Source: Sordaria brevicollis (Eukaryota > Ascomycota > Sordariomycetes > Sordariales > Sordariaceae). Taken from it: a stretch of 64,000 bases of DNA. A program made the translations under genes and the position numbers. Under the pieces are notes generated by a model. The model ran no database searches. It was given only the letters and a program-made list of their open reading frames with translations, and had not been told where the DNA came from. This document shows positions 25,386-38,179 of the stretch, piece after piece. Every line of letters starts with the position of its first letter. Positions within the stretch are counted from its first letter, which is position 1. Location of the stretch: the NCBI GenBank assembly GCA_033439795.1, contig JAUTDP010000003.1, forward strand, positions 3,534,001 to 3,598,000. Direction: 5' to 3'.

Positions 25386-26419
25386 TCATGCCGCCGCCTG
25401 AACACCCTGTGATGCCCCAGACTCGGCCGCCTTCTTCAAAGCCTCCAATCTCGCCAACTCCTCCTGCTTCATCCTCTCCTGGATCCTGACTCTCTCAGGA
25501 ACAATTTGTTCTCTCGGCCTGGTAATCTTCCAGCCTTCCAGACGATCTTTTCCAAGAGCCTTCAGCGTTACCTGCTCCACGGGCGAATAGTTACCGTCCT
25601 CCCTATCAAAGTTGAATGGCTGCTTGAGCGCCACTGGCGGGTTGGTAATGATGCGGACGTTCCTCTTTGCGTTGCTCGAGGCCGAGTGCAGCATCAACGG
25701 ATGAAGCAAGTACACATCTCCAACCTTGCCCGTTGCCTCGACGAAATGGGTGCAGCTCTTGGCCACATTGTTGAACCAGTTGAGGTGCTGCTCCTGCCTG
25801 AAATCGGCATCGCCGCGGGGTGCCATGCGTGGAGAGACACCCTCGGGATGCTCGTACAAGTGCTTGGCGAGAATGGGAATGGCCTCGGGGCAGATCATGG
25901 TGCCGCCGCCCTCGGGCATAATGTCGGTGAAGAGAGGGATGACGAGCAGACCCTGCTCTGGGCTGTCGAGGTAGTGGACGAAGAAGTCACCGTCAACGTG
26001 CCAGTTGTCCAGCTTCTGTGGAGGCTTGGGCTTGCCTTCTCCCTCTGGTGTGCCCAGGTTGACGATGAGGGAATCCTTCCACTTCTTGGACCAGTTGGCG
26101 ATCTTGTCTTCACCCCCGCAAAGCTCGCTAATAGCTGCCCAGGCTCGAGGAGCAAACTCGGCAGCGTCGAACTCGATATGGGAGGGCATGTTAATGCGCT
26201 CTTTGTTCCATGTGGACTTGTCGTTGGGATCCATGCCCAGCCTTGTCCAGACATTGGCGCATATCTCCTGTGCCCTCTGCTGTGTGAAAGCAGCAGGAAT
26301 TCTGAGACGGTCAGTAACGAGGTCGGACAGGTTGTATCATGGCATGCCACTTACTTGACCCAACCATGGGTAAGGAAGTGTTCCTTCTCTTCCACGCTCA
26401 GAGCTGATTCCGACGACAT
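25386..26419 (-). CDS. Phytanoyl-CoA-dioxygenase-like Fe(II)/2-oxoglutarate oxygenase
   Basis: The CDS is complement(join(25386..26301, 26355..26419)), 326 residues. The 53-nt intron has a gtaagt donor and a ctcag acceptor, and splits the Lys codon of GWVKIPAAF. Candidate metal ligands are the HVD motif (His123, Asp125, within NWHVDGDFF) and a distal His (about 222 or 227, LLHPLMLHSAS) followed by an Arg (about 238) that would hold 2-oxoglutarate. GGTMICPEAIP and the conserved NPP after the second strand fit PhyH-like enzymes. No PTS1 or signal peptide is seen, so it is probably cytosolic. The substrate is unknown; phytanoyl-CoA itself should not be assumed. The C-terminus is a charged helix (about 295-320). 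Confidence 0.87.
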
Positions 26420-27201
26420 GTTGAGTGTGATATGACTCTTTGGGCACATACTATAGAGAATGGTGAAAGGTCTTGGGTAAACAAGATCATAGACTGACGA
26501 GGCCAGCAAGCTCTTTCTAACCTTTATATACTCGTACCCAAAGATACCGACGGGTACCAACCTCAGCTACCTCTACCTAATCAAGTGATCATCATCACAA
26601 CTACTCCGGACTCCGGCTGGAATGTCGGCTCACACTGCGCCACGAGGCAGCTAGGTAATCCATCCATGCTCCGTATGCGTCTTAGGCTACGTGTAACCGG
26701 CGGGGAGGTCTTGGTATTAACCAGAAATATCCTATTGGACATGACCAGCTTTCACCGGCGTGCACGGCATCATGGCGTTTCCATATCTGTGATAGCGACC
26801 TCTTCGAAGATCTCCCAGTGGTGCGGTTCACGATTGTCGTCAGTTCCAGCATGTCATCGGATAACTTTAAGCTCGTTGATGGTTCCCGGTTGCGGGGAGT
26901 TTCCAGTGGGACATCAGGGAAAGTGCGGGCGTGATGCGGGGGGGCTTGAGCCGAAAGGTGGACGACATGACGGGAAGAAGCCCTATTGGCTGCTAACAGA
27001 GAAGGTGTGTCCCACTGTCACGCTGCAGTCGATCGGACAATGACATGGATTCTTATTCCCGTCATCACTTTTTCCATTTCAATATTCCGAACATTGATAC
27101 TTTGAAGAGGTACCTTTTCTCGAACGACGACGCGCACCTCAAAGACGACTCAACGCGAGTAGCTCGACCAACCCGCACCGTTACTTTGACTAGAGACGAA
27201 G
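26420..27201. promoter_or_regulatory. Divergent promoter region, dioxygenase and swc5
   Basis: 782 bases separate the two start codons, which point away from each other. The region must hold both promoters. There is no TATA box at an obvious place and no ORF that looks real. Confidence 0.55.
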
Positions 27202-28271
27202 ATGCCACCAACCCTCGAACTACTAGCGGAGGACTACGCGTCAGAAGAAGACTCGGACTTTGCGCCCGAAGCTGCTGAAGCCGCCGAAGAATCATCAGTA
27301 TCCGACGACGAAGACGAAGAAGTCAGAGACGATGCCGAAAAAAATAAGCCTGAAAAGAGGAAACGCGCGACGGCCGACGAAGCAGAAGACGCGGGCTACG
27401 ACAACTCCGGAGACGAAGCGATAATAAAGAAAGGAGAGAAACGACAAAAGAAGGCAAAGACACAGGATGTTGCCGGGGATGAGGAAACTGGCAAAGGAGG
27501 TCTGATCAAGACACGTGCCCAACGCGCTGTTGAGTATGTCTGCCCCATACCTCTTGTCTTTGGATCCAGGCCACTGACGAGAACGATAGGAAGGAGAAGC
27601 GCGCATCAGCTGCCGTCAGCGGACCGGTTACAGTCGACGTCGATGCCCTGTGGGCGCAAATGATCAGCGAGCCGGTAATACCACGAACAAGTTCAGCGAA
27701 ACCAGACGAAAGCGCCGAAGCGGCCAAACCATCATCACAACAGCCAGACGCCAATAAAGTGAAAGACTCCGATTCCGACTTTATAAAGATCAAAAGAACC
27801 TACAACTTCGCCGGAAAAGTCCACACTGAGGAAAAACTCGTTGCCCGCGACTCCGCCGAAGCAAAACTCTACCTCGCCTCTCTCGGAGAGAACGCTCCAC
27901 CCGCCGACGGCGAAGCAGCGGCCGAAGATGAATCCTCAACCAAACGCATGCCCCGAAAAGCCTTCCGCTCCGTCTTCGAGCCTATAACCGAAGCCAACTC
28001 GGCTCACCGCTCCGACCTCAACCTGAGCATGGCCGCCCGGCTACAGGCTCGCGAAGCCAACGGTGGCAAGGCCAAGAAGCTCAACACGGTCGAGAAAAGC
28101 AAGATGGACTGGGCGGTTGCGGTTGACAAGATGGGTCTCAAAGACGAGCTCGAGCTGGCGGGCAAGTCCAAGGACTCGTTCGCTGCCAGGCAGGATTTCT
28201 TGGCCAGGAGCGAGATGCGCAGGGAGGAGGAGGCGAGGAGGGCGAGGTTGGCGACGGCGGGGAAGACGTGA
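27202..28271 (+). CDS. swc5: Swc5-like subunit of the SWR1 complex (BCNT domain)
   Basis: The CDS is join(27202..27533, 27590..28271), 337 residues. The 56-nt intron (ga|gtatgt...gatag|g, branch ctgac) splits the Glu codon of RAVEKEKR. The N-terminal half is acidic and Lys/Glu-rich (EEDSDFAPEA, VSDDEDEE), as in histone-binding regions. The C-terminus (about 265-335) is a BCNT-C domain: LNTVEKSKMDWAVAVDKMG, then KDELELAGKSKDSF and DFLARSEMR. Swc5 is needed by SWR1 to exchange H2A-H2B for H2A.Z-H2B. Human CFDP1 is the homologue. The central VDVDALWAQM motif is also typical. Confidence 0.9.
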
Positions 28272-28613
28272 GCGCACTTTACACCATCACCGTCTTGTCG
28301 TTACCGCTTGCTCATGTTGTTTTTCTTGGATAACCTACTCTTCGCCTACACTATCCGCGAGGATCGAAGTATGGAATACCTTATCATTTCACGACCGTAA
28401 ATAGAGATACCCCATTTTTACCATCAGACGTTTCGACGCACTTCGAACACGAAGAGAATAGAAGTACGATTCTACATGATCCCATGGCACACAATCACAG
28501 GCCATTTCCCCACGGTTGGTGGTGTTCCCTAGGTACCAAGTCGCTCAGACCAGTTTCGGTTCGGTTCATAATCGCAACTTCCGAATCGGGTAATCATCAA
28601 TCAACACTCAATT
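28272..28613. other. Intergenic between swc5 and tRNA-Ser
   Basis: 342 bases containing the swc5 3' flank and the upstream region of the tRNA gene. Nothing else was recognised. Confidence 0.5.
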
Positions 28614-28695
28614 GGCGTGGTGGCGGAGTGGTCTAACGCGCAAGACTAGAAATCTTGTTCCTTCGGGAGCGTCTGTTCGAATCAGGCCCACGTCG
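28614..28695 (+). tRNA. tRNA-Ser (AGA)
   Basis: 82 nt with no intron. The acceptor GGCGTGG pairs with CCACGTC and the discriminator is G28695. The anticodon arm is CAAGA-CTAGAAA-TCTTG with anticodon AGA. A long variable arm, TTCCTTCGGGAGC, marks a class II tRNA and fits serine. The T arm is TCTG-TTCGAAT-CAGG. The gene lies between convergent protein-coding genes. Confidence 0.95.
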
Positions 28696-29086
28696 AAATA
28701 TTTCTTTTTTTTAGCGGTGGATCCGCAACATCAAGCGCTAGCATGGATGACGACGACAACCTTTTTTGGGTTACTTTGCTCCTCCAATAAAGTCATGATT
28801 GTGGTGATGTTATGGATGTCTATTGCCTCGGATACATCTAAATCAATGACTACTGTCGAGGCTAGTATGTCTTTGGACAATCGACACGAAGAGACCATTT
28901 GTCCAATCTTCCAGCTTCAAACAGTTATCGATCAGTGATCAGTGTTACTGAGGCCAAGAACACCAACAAGTTTCGAACAATCTCGAGTTCGAAGGAATAC
29001 ACAGACCCTCTTCCTCTCTTTTCCGAACCAAGCCGAAGAGCGAATCAGGTTATGTTCCTGAGCGGAAAGCTCAGTTCCCAACCCCA
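28696..29086. other. Intergenic 3' of tRNA-Ser
   Basis: 391 bases. A T-rich run (tttcttttttt) begins about 5 bases after the tRNA, as expected for RNA polymerase III termination. The remainder is the 3' flank of the minus-strand GST-kappa-like gene. Confidence 0.6.
28700..28712 (+). terminator. RNA polymerase III T-run after tRNA-Ser
   Basis: The plus strand reads atttctttttttt just past the tRNA-Ser 3' end. A run of four or more T is the normal Pol III stop signal. Confidence 0.75.
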
Positions 29087-30325
29087 TCACAACTTCGACG
29101 CACCTCCAGGAGGCAAAAGCGTAACGTCCTGGAAGGGAAGTCCAAGGAACTTGTAAATGAAATGGAACCTGTCACACACATCGTCAGCATCACCCCAAAC
29201 CAGCCATTCTTGTGTGTCCTCTCCCCCTTCTCCCTTCACCCAAACAGAGAGGCAACAAAGGAAGGAAGAACATGAAACAGAACGAAAACAAAACATACCT
29301 ATCACTCCCAAAGAACGGCTCCCCCTTTCCCTCCTTGTTGGTAACCCAAAACCACGGATTGCCAAACGCCCCCTTATCCAGTGCTTCCTGAGTGGCATTC
29401 TTCAGCGCTTCTTTGACTTCTGGTGTCTCGACTCCCTTCATGATTTCTTCCACTTGTTGCTTCGTGAACAGTTTCTTCCCGCCATCTTGAGTTGAAGAAG
29501 AGGAAGGAGAAGAGGAGTCGAAAGAGGCAGGACACTCCAACAACGCCTTGGCCACGTTTTCAGGCAAGGTGAGGTTCAAGTTGGGAGGAGACCAGAAGAG
29601 GTGCATTAGGTAGTGTAGAGCTGTCAAGAAGGTGGAGGGAGAGTGGTGGGATTTGATGAAGTGGAGGGCGCGGTTGGGCTATTACTTCGTCAGTCCCTAT
29701 CGACGGTGACGATGAGGAAGGGATGGGCATGAAACATACAACAATAGTCTTGGAAACAGCCATCAGATCCTTTGGCGTTTGGATTACCAATCCTGGAAAC
29801 CGGGCGATGGAGCGGCGAGCATCATGGGCGCCGTAGATGGCTTTGGCGCGGAGGGTCCAGGGGGGTTTGTTGCCTTGTGAGGTGTTAGGTCATGTTACGG
29901 GAAGAAAGCAGAGAGTGTAGGACGGGATGGTGGATGGAAACATACCTGAGCCGGCGTTGATAGCTCCCAGAAGGACGGGATGGAATCTGCGGTAGGAAAA
30001 GTGAATGGTTAGTTCAGTAATCACTTGGATCAGGATCAGGGTTTTCCTTCTTGTGGAACATCAGATTGCGAGATATGGATGGGATAGACTTACTCAACCT
30101 CTACATTATGTTGCTTGAGAATTTCACTGTTCCGTTGAAGGTCTAGGAAGGCTAGGTAGCTGTATAGGGACACTATGCGATTGCATGTTAGTTGACATGA
30201 CGTTGACGATGAGATATACTTCCATGAAAGCCTCAATTATGAGACGCTTCATAATGGGAGGGAAATGACGGAGCTCAGGTAAACTCACCAATGTCCATAT
30301 ACACATCGATCTTTCCTCCACCCAT
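29087..30325 (-). CDS. Kappa-class glutathione transferase / DsbA-like isomerase
   Basis: The CDS is complement(join(29087..29168, 29299..29678, 29740..29873, 29946..29986, 30094..30172, 30289..30325)), six exons, 250 residues. All five introns have GT..AG ends and the joined frame is uninterrupted. The N-terminus (KIDVYMDIVSLYSYLAF) is the beta-alpha start of the thioredoxin-like fold. The first Ser of SLYS is where GSTK enzymes carry the catalytic serine (usually SPYS; Pro is Leu here). FHPVLLGAINAGSGNKPPW and the C-terminal FFGSDRFHFIYKFLG are family signatures. GSTK-type proteins join glutathione to small electrophiles or act as 2-hydroxychromene-2-carboxylate isomerase relatives. No targeting peptide is seen; substrate unknown. 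The 41-nt third exon is unusually small. Confidence 0.9.
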
Positions 30326-33300
30326 TGTTATTGATATCGGCTTTATCGTTCGATCTTATCTCGTCCTATCCGTCCGTTTCAAATGATCAACAGCAAAAGC
30401 CACAGGGTTCCAATACCTCAATGTCGCAATGTCGTAGCGCCGTGATGTATGCTATACTTGAATGCCGCCGTCTTGCAACCCAATAATTACCGATTACTGA
30501 TCCTATCGCGGTGTATCTGAACCAGTGTCGATATGGTGTCACCGTTGTCGTCGAAACACTCGTGAACCTCGGTTCAGTATGAGGGGTGTCTAACCAATCA
30601 CATCAGAGCATCCTCACCTAAGCCAACTGTTAGCTCACTGAGCTCACCTTTCTCAGCTACGAAAGGTTGCAGCGTTGCTTGGCAGTGTCTTAAGTGATTA
30701 GTGAACATCAGCTGTTAGCATGCTAGCCTATCAGCCATGTTAAACAATAACACCGAATGACCGGCAACAGGTAGCCGAACGGTAACATTGAATCTCTTCA
30801 GCTGTCTCCGGCTACGGTCACGGTGCCGATGATGGCAGAGGTGTGTTTGTTCGGTTTGCTATGGGGTTTTGCTTTTCTGTAGCATTTACTAGTCTTTTTG
30901 AATGCGTTTTCTTTTCTTCTTTTCTTTAGAGGCTTGCAAATGAAGCAAGTCCTTCGGTCCAGTGTTATTGCCGGTGTGTGGGCTGAGTTGGAGGCTCTTT
31001 CGCGATGTTACTCCCTGTACATCGTGATCTCCAGGTGATTTGAGAATTCTCAAGTGGAATGTGTCGTCGAAGGAAGCTCAATATGAAGAAAGATGCTTCA
31101 CGATTACTGGAAAGGAGAAAAGAAGGCCTTTTCTTCTCACTTTAAGGGCATCCTTTTGGATTGCTCAATCCTTGCCATCGTGCCACCTCGCAGCGCACTC
31201 AGGAAAGACAGCCATCAACTCCCTCATCCCAGCGCAGGACAGAATTGGTTCTTGAGACCAAGGACCAAGCAGGACTTATACCCCAAAATTCTCAGTCTCC
31301 CACTCTCGACTTATATCCCCAAACAACCCACAACCACCTCTCTGCTGCTCCTCAGTCTCCATGTTGCCATTTCTGTTCTCAGAATAGTATACAATTGCCA
31401 CGTTTTTACCAGGAAGATCGTTGTGCGGAGATTTGGATGTTGATGATGGAGTTCATGTCCCACGACGAGATACGTAATGTAATCTGGGGCAGATAGACCC
31501 CCCTCCCCCCATCATCTTCCCGAATGAACGGATTGAAGTTAGATGAAGGTGAGTTGAAGTGACCGGAGGTGAATATGAGGCTCCATGTTCGCTTCGCTTC
31601 CCACTTTCCGGACACACTTTCTTTTTTTCTTTTTTCCTTTTCGAAGCTGGGCAGGCTGAGGCTGGCACATGGTCCCAAGAAACTGGCACGACTGGGCAAC
31701 CGGGCAACTGAGCGAACCGATCGCTGAATTTGGCCACTCCTGGAACGACTCCAATCGGCCGTGCCGAACTTGCTTGGAAGATGGCTAATGATCCCGATGT
31801 GGAAAAACCCCTGAAAAAGCAAAAAAGGCGTTGCATTTACAACCACTAACACCAAACGTCCGTGCCTTATGAGGTTATTTAGATCTTTTGTTGTCTGTCA
31901 AATTGGTACAGCCGTGGTCGGTCAGTGATCCGTGATCCGGATAGTGGTAAAGTGGGCAGTATAAACGTGGGATCCCGTATGCCCGTTTATCATATCTCAT
32001 CTGTCGGTTCTCATTTCATTCCTGTGTTTCGTTTTGATTATTTTCTTTGCGGTGCGGTCTTCGAAACCGGATTCTAGAAGATTTCCCTTTACAGACAGGG
32101 TTTAGCGCATTCGGTTGCGGTTGTTGGGTTGGTTGGTTCTGGTTCGCTTGCGGTTCCTTTCACTTTTGACACGGCTGGCATGTGGGAGCCCGCCGGAGCG
32201 AATGTGAAGATAGGTTGGGATGACATGTGTTGTTGTGTTGGTAAATGGAATAAGATCTCCGCATTTTTATTTTAAGTTGTTTCATTTCGAAACTCAGTTC
32301 TCTCTTCTCTTGAGAGCGTTTGTCGCCCTGATGGATGAGATGAGAGGTCGGCTATCTTCGGTGTTGTTGGCGACAGAGAATGGGACTTGCTTGTAGGGTT
32401 TTATACGTTGATTTAAGTATTGGTCTTCAACCTGCCTACCGTTGTAACGAGTTTATATGAACGACGGGATGAACGGTTCAATGCCTCTTGTGTTACGGTG
32501 ACGGTCCTGCATCTTTGTATAATTCTCTGGCGGTGATATTGTCCGGTTTGCTCCTTAGACGCGGCTATGGCGGGGAATCTTCCATCCTAAGAGCTGTAAC
32601 CGCCGCGCAGGATGTAGGATGCAGTAGTAGTATGCAGACGCTGTGCATCTCTTGTTCCCGCCGTTGAAAGACGGGACCAGATGTGCAATGTAGTCAACGC
32701 CGTTTGTCCCCGCCCTTTCCGCCTTGTATGCCTGACATATCGCGACACATCTCTTGGAGGTTTGGGGTAGAGATTTACTCACCGGCTCATAAATAATAAA
32801 AGCATGTTGCCAAGTCCGTAACAGAATCTGTCAAGAAGTTATTCCTTGTGAGGATGAGCGGTCAACCCGAAGGAGGCCAAGCCTGGGGAAGCATGGTTCA
32901 ATATGACAAGTGAAAGATGAGATCCCATGAGAGATCCATGAAATTGCTGGAATTCCATGATAACCCCGGCTTCTTTCTTTCTGGGTTTCTCTTCCTGGGC
33001 CTCAAGGTTCTTGGTCAGCCATGCCCTGATCTGAAACCGCTCCCGAAAAAGAACAACCGAAATCTCAAATCTTGGGTTAGGTTGGCGGATGCGAGGATTC
33101 ATGAGATGAGAAAGTGATGAAGGGGGTTGCCCGGCGAAGAGGAACAAGAAAAAAACGTGGCAATTGCGGACACGAAGAAGGAGGATGGGCACCATGAAAT
33201 AAGCAAAGATGGGCTTGAATCCCAGGAAGAGAACAAGTGATGAGATGAGAAAAAGACGAAGGAATGAGGCCCATGGTTTCGCTTGTCCTTGTCGCTATTC

Positions 33301-36300
33301 CGTAGCGCGTCTCTCACCGAAAACATCGCCTGAAAAGAAAAGAACTAGAGAGAAAAAAAGACTCCATTCAGCGCTCCAGGTTAGAACCCACGGCACCGTA
33401 GACGATGACACCATCGCGACTCTTTCGCAAAAAGAGGGAACCAACGCCAAAAAGGGGAAGACAGCAAGAAAAAAAGCCAAGAACCTCAAGATAATTGATG
33501 ATCTCGGCCCCCACCAGAGCTTCCGTTCCATCAGCAAAATGCAGCAGCAGCAGCAGCGGCAACGGAGGCAGGTGCTAGCGATGCATGTCGCGATCCTGTG
33601 CAGCGTGGTGCCTGACTAACCAAGTCGCTAACATTATCGCAAAGTGGATATTGAGTTTCAGCCAATAGAATGCAATCTTGGAACATGGAGTTCCAATCAA
33701 AAACCCCCTAACCAAAAAAGAGTTTGGTCTGCTCATTTCTGAAATTGCAGTCCAATTTCGGGCCAAAAGTCTGCGAAGAGACAAGCTTCATCTTTTCTTT
33801 TCATTCTTTCTGGCTGTATTTTTTTTTCTGTGTCTCCGCTACGCTACCGTTGTAGCTGGAGCCTCCTCCTCCTCGCTTGGAGGATAACTAGCTACGCGAG
33901 GGTTTAGCAAGGTCATGGATGAGGAAAAACATCAAATCTTCTTTTGCCCAATATTAAGGTTTCGAAGGAAAAGCTTTGGATGTGCGTCATTGGACCCGGA
34001 GATAGTTTCAGCGAATGGTGGGACTAGATGTCGGAGAGAGATACCTATGCGATGAAGAGAAGCGGAGAAAAGTGAGAAGAAAATTGCGAAACCAAACCCA
34101 ACAATGGAGGCGAGACGCGGGACCTGAAAAGATAAAAAGTGAATCGCTTGCCGGGATGGAGACTGTTGCTTTCGGCCGCTGCCGCGTGGAGATGGTGGTG
34201 TGGCTTCTTGTTTCTCACTCTCTTTTTCTTTTCTCACACAATTTGCGCTCTGACGCTCAGTTCTCTTTGTGGTCCGGCAGATTTTTGTATTGGGATGATT
34301 TCAGGTACCGGTGATTCCTGCGCTAAGCAAGCAAAGTGGTTGCCGGAATAAATCGTACGTTGTTGTTTTATGGTTTCTTTGAAACTGCCGGGGTCCCGTT
34401 CTTCATTGTGCCGTAACGTCATCTTGGGTTCGGACCGTTGAGTGTCATGTTGTTGGTTCTTTAGACAATGGACATGCTGCGGCATTCTTTGTGAGCAAAG
34501 TGATATAGACTTATTTGGACGTCTTCCCGTCATTTTTGTTTTGGTGATGACTTCCATCTTGTGACTGTCCACAAGAGATCAGATCACAAGAGAGGCCACC
34601 ACAAACTTCAAACAAATCCACCCATCAAATTTGTGAGCGTGGAGCTCGTTTGGGAAAAAAAAAAGACAATCGCCCGGTTCCTTGCTGATCACATGAGGCG
34701 GGGCATCGAAAACGGGCCCTGCAGGGGTCGAATGCATGGCCTTCGCGCACATCGGCGTGGTCAATGTGGAGAAGATGAAATCTCCAGTTCGGATTTCTAC
34801 ACTCGTCCGTTTCGAGTTTCAGTCCCCATCCATTCCTTCGTGTCGGGTTCTTGAGGGCTCCGCCGTGAGTGGTCGCGGTTGATGGCTCGTTGCGGCGGTA
34901 CGAAAGCCACAAGGTGAGCAAACAACATCCCCAGCCGGCGGGAGGAAGGGAAGGGAGAGAGAAAAAGATGTCAACCGTGTGAAGCAAACATTTCCAGGGA
35001 ATCCTTTCGTCGTTACAGCACCGTTCGCATTTGGAATCGAAACCTGTCGTCCTATCAGCTTTCATGACCGCAGCCGAAGCATATGTTCCTACTTATCAAA
35101 ACGAGAAAGGGTGATTGAAAGTGTGTCTGATACATGTGCTCTTTGTGCCGCATGGATCGTCATCCCGGTTAATCTGGTTTTTGTTTCAAAGCCGCACTTT
35201 GTTAGATGCATGCACCATCTTTGCTGCACACATGGAAACCCAAGATCCTGTTTAAACCTCGTCCAGGGGCCTATAGCAGGCTTCGAATCTTGTATATGGT
35301 TGACAGCCTCATGATCCATGGAAAACGGGATTCTGGTCGTTGGGGATTTCCGAAGCCCCGAAATCTTGAAAGAGGCGTCAAAGAGGCTTTCTGGGGCGTT
35401 GTCATCGCCGCTTCTCCGGTCCGATAGTTCCACTGCTTCAACCAGCTCTGTGAGTGCTACAGGGCTGTATAAATGCTGTCTCTGGACAAGCCTGTCACTG
35501 TACTGTGAAAGTGTCAGATATGTACAGAATCTGATGATACCACAGCTGCTAGACGCATCAGCACCGGTAGGTGGTGGACACGGATCCGAAGCACCGGCGC
35601 AAGCCTGCCGTTAGATAACTGATGTCGATCCGTTCAGGGTCGGTCAGGGGTACCGGGCATGGCTTAAGAGTGTCACGGAGGTCTGCCGTGCAGTGGTCGG
35701 ATCGGCGCCGTATCCGTGCCAGATCATCTTGTAACCGGAGCCTATCTACTGGAACACGGCCAAATTATGACTCTCCAACCTCGAATTCGATAGATCAGGG
35801 TTAAGTGTGAGGAGAGGATTATCGTCATAAGCCTCGTTTCCCAATCACTGGGCAGTATCATCACACAGACACAAAGTCCGCACACTAGGGATGGAATTTT
35901 GCAGTGTCGAGTCCGTCTCTTCTTTGACACCATAACCGCTAGTTCTGATCTGTGACAGCTTGGTGGATTTCCAAACCTTATAAGGTGAGGGGAGAGAGAC
36001 ACTTGTCTCTAGGGCAAGGTTGTTCCACCAGACAACTGCCACTCACAACTGTCTTTGCCATCACTCTCGATCTGTCATTGTGTTGGCAAATGCCTTTAAT
36101 CGTTCGGTGACTTTGGATCTGTAGCGTAGTAGTATGGTATGTACGTAGTCGGTAGTGTATGTACGGGGTAGGGTAGCCAGACAGTATGTATGGTAGTAGC
36201 CTCTTCCTGTTCCTGACCCGGAGGTACGGACGAAACGGGGCTCGACACACCTCGTCCACACGGCTCCAGCGCAAAAACATGGTCGCGTTCGGGATGCCGA

Positions 36301-38179
36301 CACCTCCACTCATTGAGCCAAGTCAGGAGAGCCAAGAAACATAAAACTGGAAACACTTTCATTCGACAATGGCTCTTGCTCGGCTGGCCAAATTTCAAAC
36401 GGTCAGGATGGGCAGTCTTGGGGTAAATTTGCCCACCGCCATGTGGCCATCCCCTTGGTTGATCGCTTGGGATGGGCCGGACTGGAGCGAGGATTCGATG
36501 GAGCAAAGAAGAGCGATTGTCGAAATGCAAAGGGTGATGGTGTCCAGCAGGCAGTGGGTGTCCGCCATACGTTGTAGTTTTTCTCGTTCCGTTCCATGCC
36601 ATATCAGGCCGGCCTCTCCATTCTCCTGCCAGGTACGATGCCACTAAAGACCAGGGGGGCAGACTGTCGGATGGAGATGGATCAAAATGGATGGAGGAGC
36701 GGAGTGGACTGGAGGGTCTCCTAGGGGGTGGGCGATGTTACGCTCTTTCCACAGTTGATGTGGTGCATGAACACCGGCCATGAACAGCATCCACTCGCAA
36801 TGTTTGGAACGAAACCAAGGAGCCAGGCACAGGACGAGGCAGCCATGGCAAGCAAAGGAAAGGGCAAAGCCGTGTCAAAAACAACAAAATTCTCTTTCAG
36901 ACAGGACGAAAAGGGCCATTGATGGTCGGCCGGCATCCAAACGAAGAGAGGAGCCCTTCCAGTCGTCCCAAGGCGAGCCCGGGGTCTGTTGCGGTGCTCC
37001 ACTTATATGCACAAAACGACAGCCTGTGATTAGCCAGAGGAGTGCCATCGCAGCTGGAGCCCATCTCACTTTTGGAAGAGTGCGCGGTGGGTCTCCTGCT
37101 GGGTCGCTGCCCCCGAAATTCACTGATGGAACTGGACCTGGAAATCGGAGTTCTACTGTGCGCCTGCTGTACCTCACACCTGCGCAACTGTGCTGTGCCT
37201 GGCTGCTGTCTCTCCCGTCGCCTGGTTTGGGTCTGGTGTGGGAGTGACCTGAGTGAGTGAGAGTGCGCACCATTTCACTCTTCGCACCCCCCCGACTCAC
37301 ATTAACACAAGCCAACCTCCCATCCCTCCACCAATTCCGTCCGTTCCCAATCTTTCCCTTCCTTTCGTTTTCCGTCTTCCGGCTCTCAACACCCTTCCTC
37401 CCGCAACCGCGAATTGCTGAGAGTGCGTGTGTCCAGCAGCAACTCTCTACAACTCTCTGTCGGCCGCCTATCTCGCGACAACAATTCCCTATCGTATGGT
37501 CTCGACGACTATCTAATTATCGAGCTGCACCCCGTCTTTCCCTTTTTCACACCAAACCGATCCGACGTCTTTCCTTCCAATCAAGTGCGGTTGATTGAAA
37601 GGTCTAATTGCAATTGCGTGGTATACTGCCAACAAAAAACGTGAGTAGGTTCGCAAAACACGCACTCCAGTCCACACCAGCGCAACAAGACAGAAGAACC
37701 GCCTATGCTCCATATTACCTCTCGCCATTGTCGTCGTGCCCTGAAAAAGGCTGTCGTGTGTTCTTTCCATCAATCGAATTGGTCTTCATTTCACCGAGCG
37801 CTGCCAATCCCGACAACCGACACGCCGAAAATTGCATCGAGCATCGAGACCCAATTCAAACTTTGTTTCGTGGTTTCAATGGGTGCCATGGCAGCGACTC
37901 GAGGCTTTCGGGGGTGGTTGTTCTAGCTCGTTTCTGGAAGGACATCCGCTATTTTTCGCAGCGGAGACTCCAGCTTCCAGGCTGGATTGCCTCCCCCGGA
38001 GACCAGGGGGTTCTCGCCTCCTAACACTTGCAATTACAAATCGCCTCGCAACATTCAGTTAGTCTCTATTGTTGCTCTGATACTAACCTCAAACTCCTTC
38101 GCCAGACCGTCGATAATAATCACCGAGTCACGAAACAGACACTCTATATCATCGCTCAGAGTTACAACAAATCGCCAAA
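30326..38179. promoter_or_regulatory. 7.9 kb gene-free region between the GST gene and gna-1
   Basis: The flanking genes point away from each other, so both promoters are here. No ORF longer than about 185 codons exists, none has a domain, and long ones overlap others on the opposite strand. Composition is normal (no RIP). From about 37250 to 38160 the plus strand is pyrimidine-rich, as expected for the gna-1 promoter and leader, and it may contain a leader intron (separate entry). Large noncoding RNAs could be present but cannot be told from sequence alone. Confidence 0.5.
37641..38105 (+). other. Possible intron in the gna-1 5' leader
   Basis: A strong donor (gtgagt at 37641) is followed 465 bases later by a branch-like tactaacc and a cag acceptor ending at 38105, 74 bases before the gna-1 ATG. 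No other strong acceptor lies between 38106 and the ATG. This is an inference from splice signals only. Confidence 0.35.

Noticed and set aside
28612..28938. 108-codon ORF overlapping tRNA-Ser
   Set aside because: The first part is translated tRNA, and there is no evidence for coding after it.
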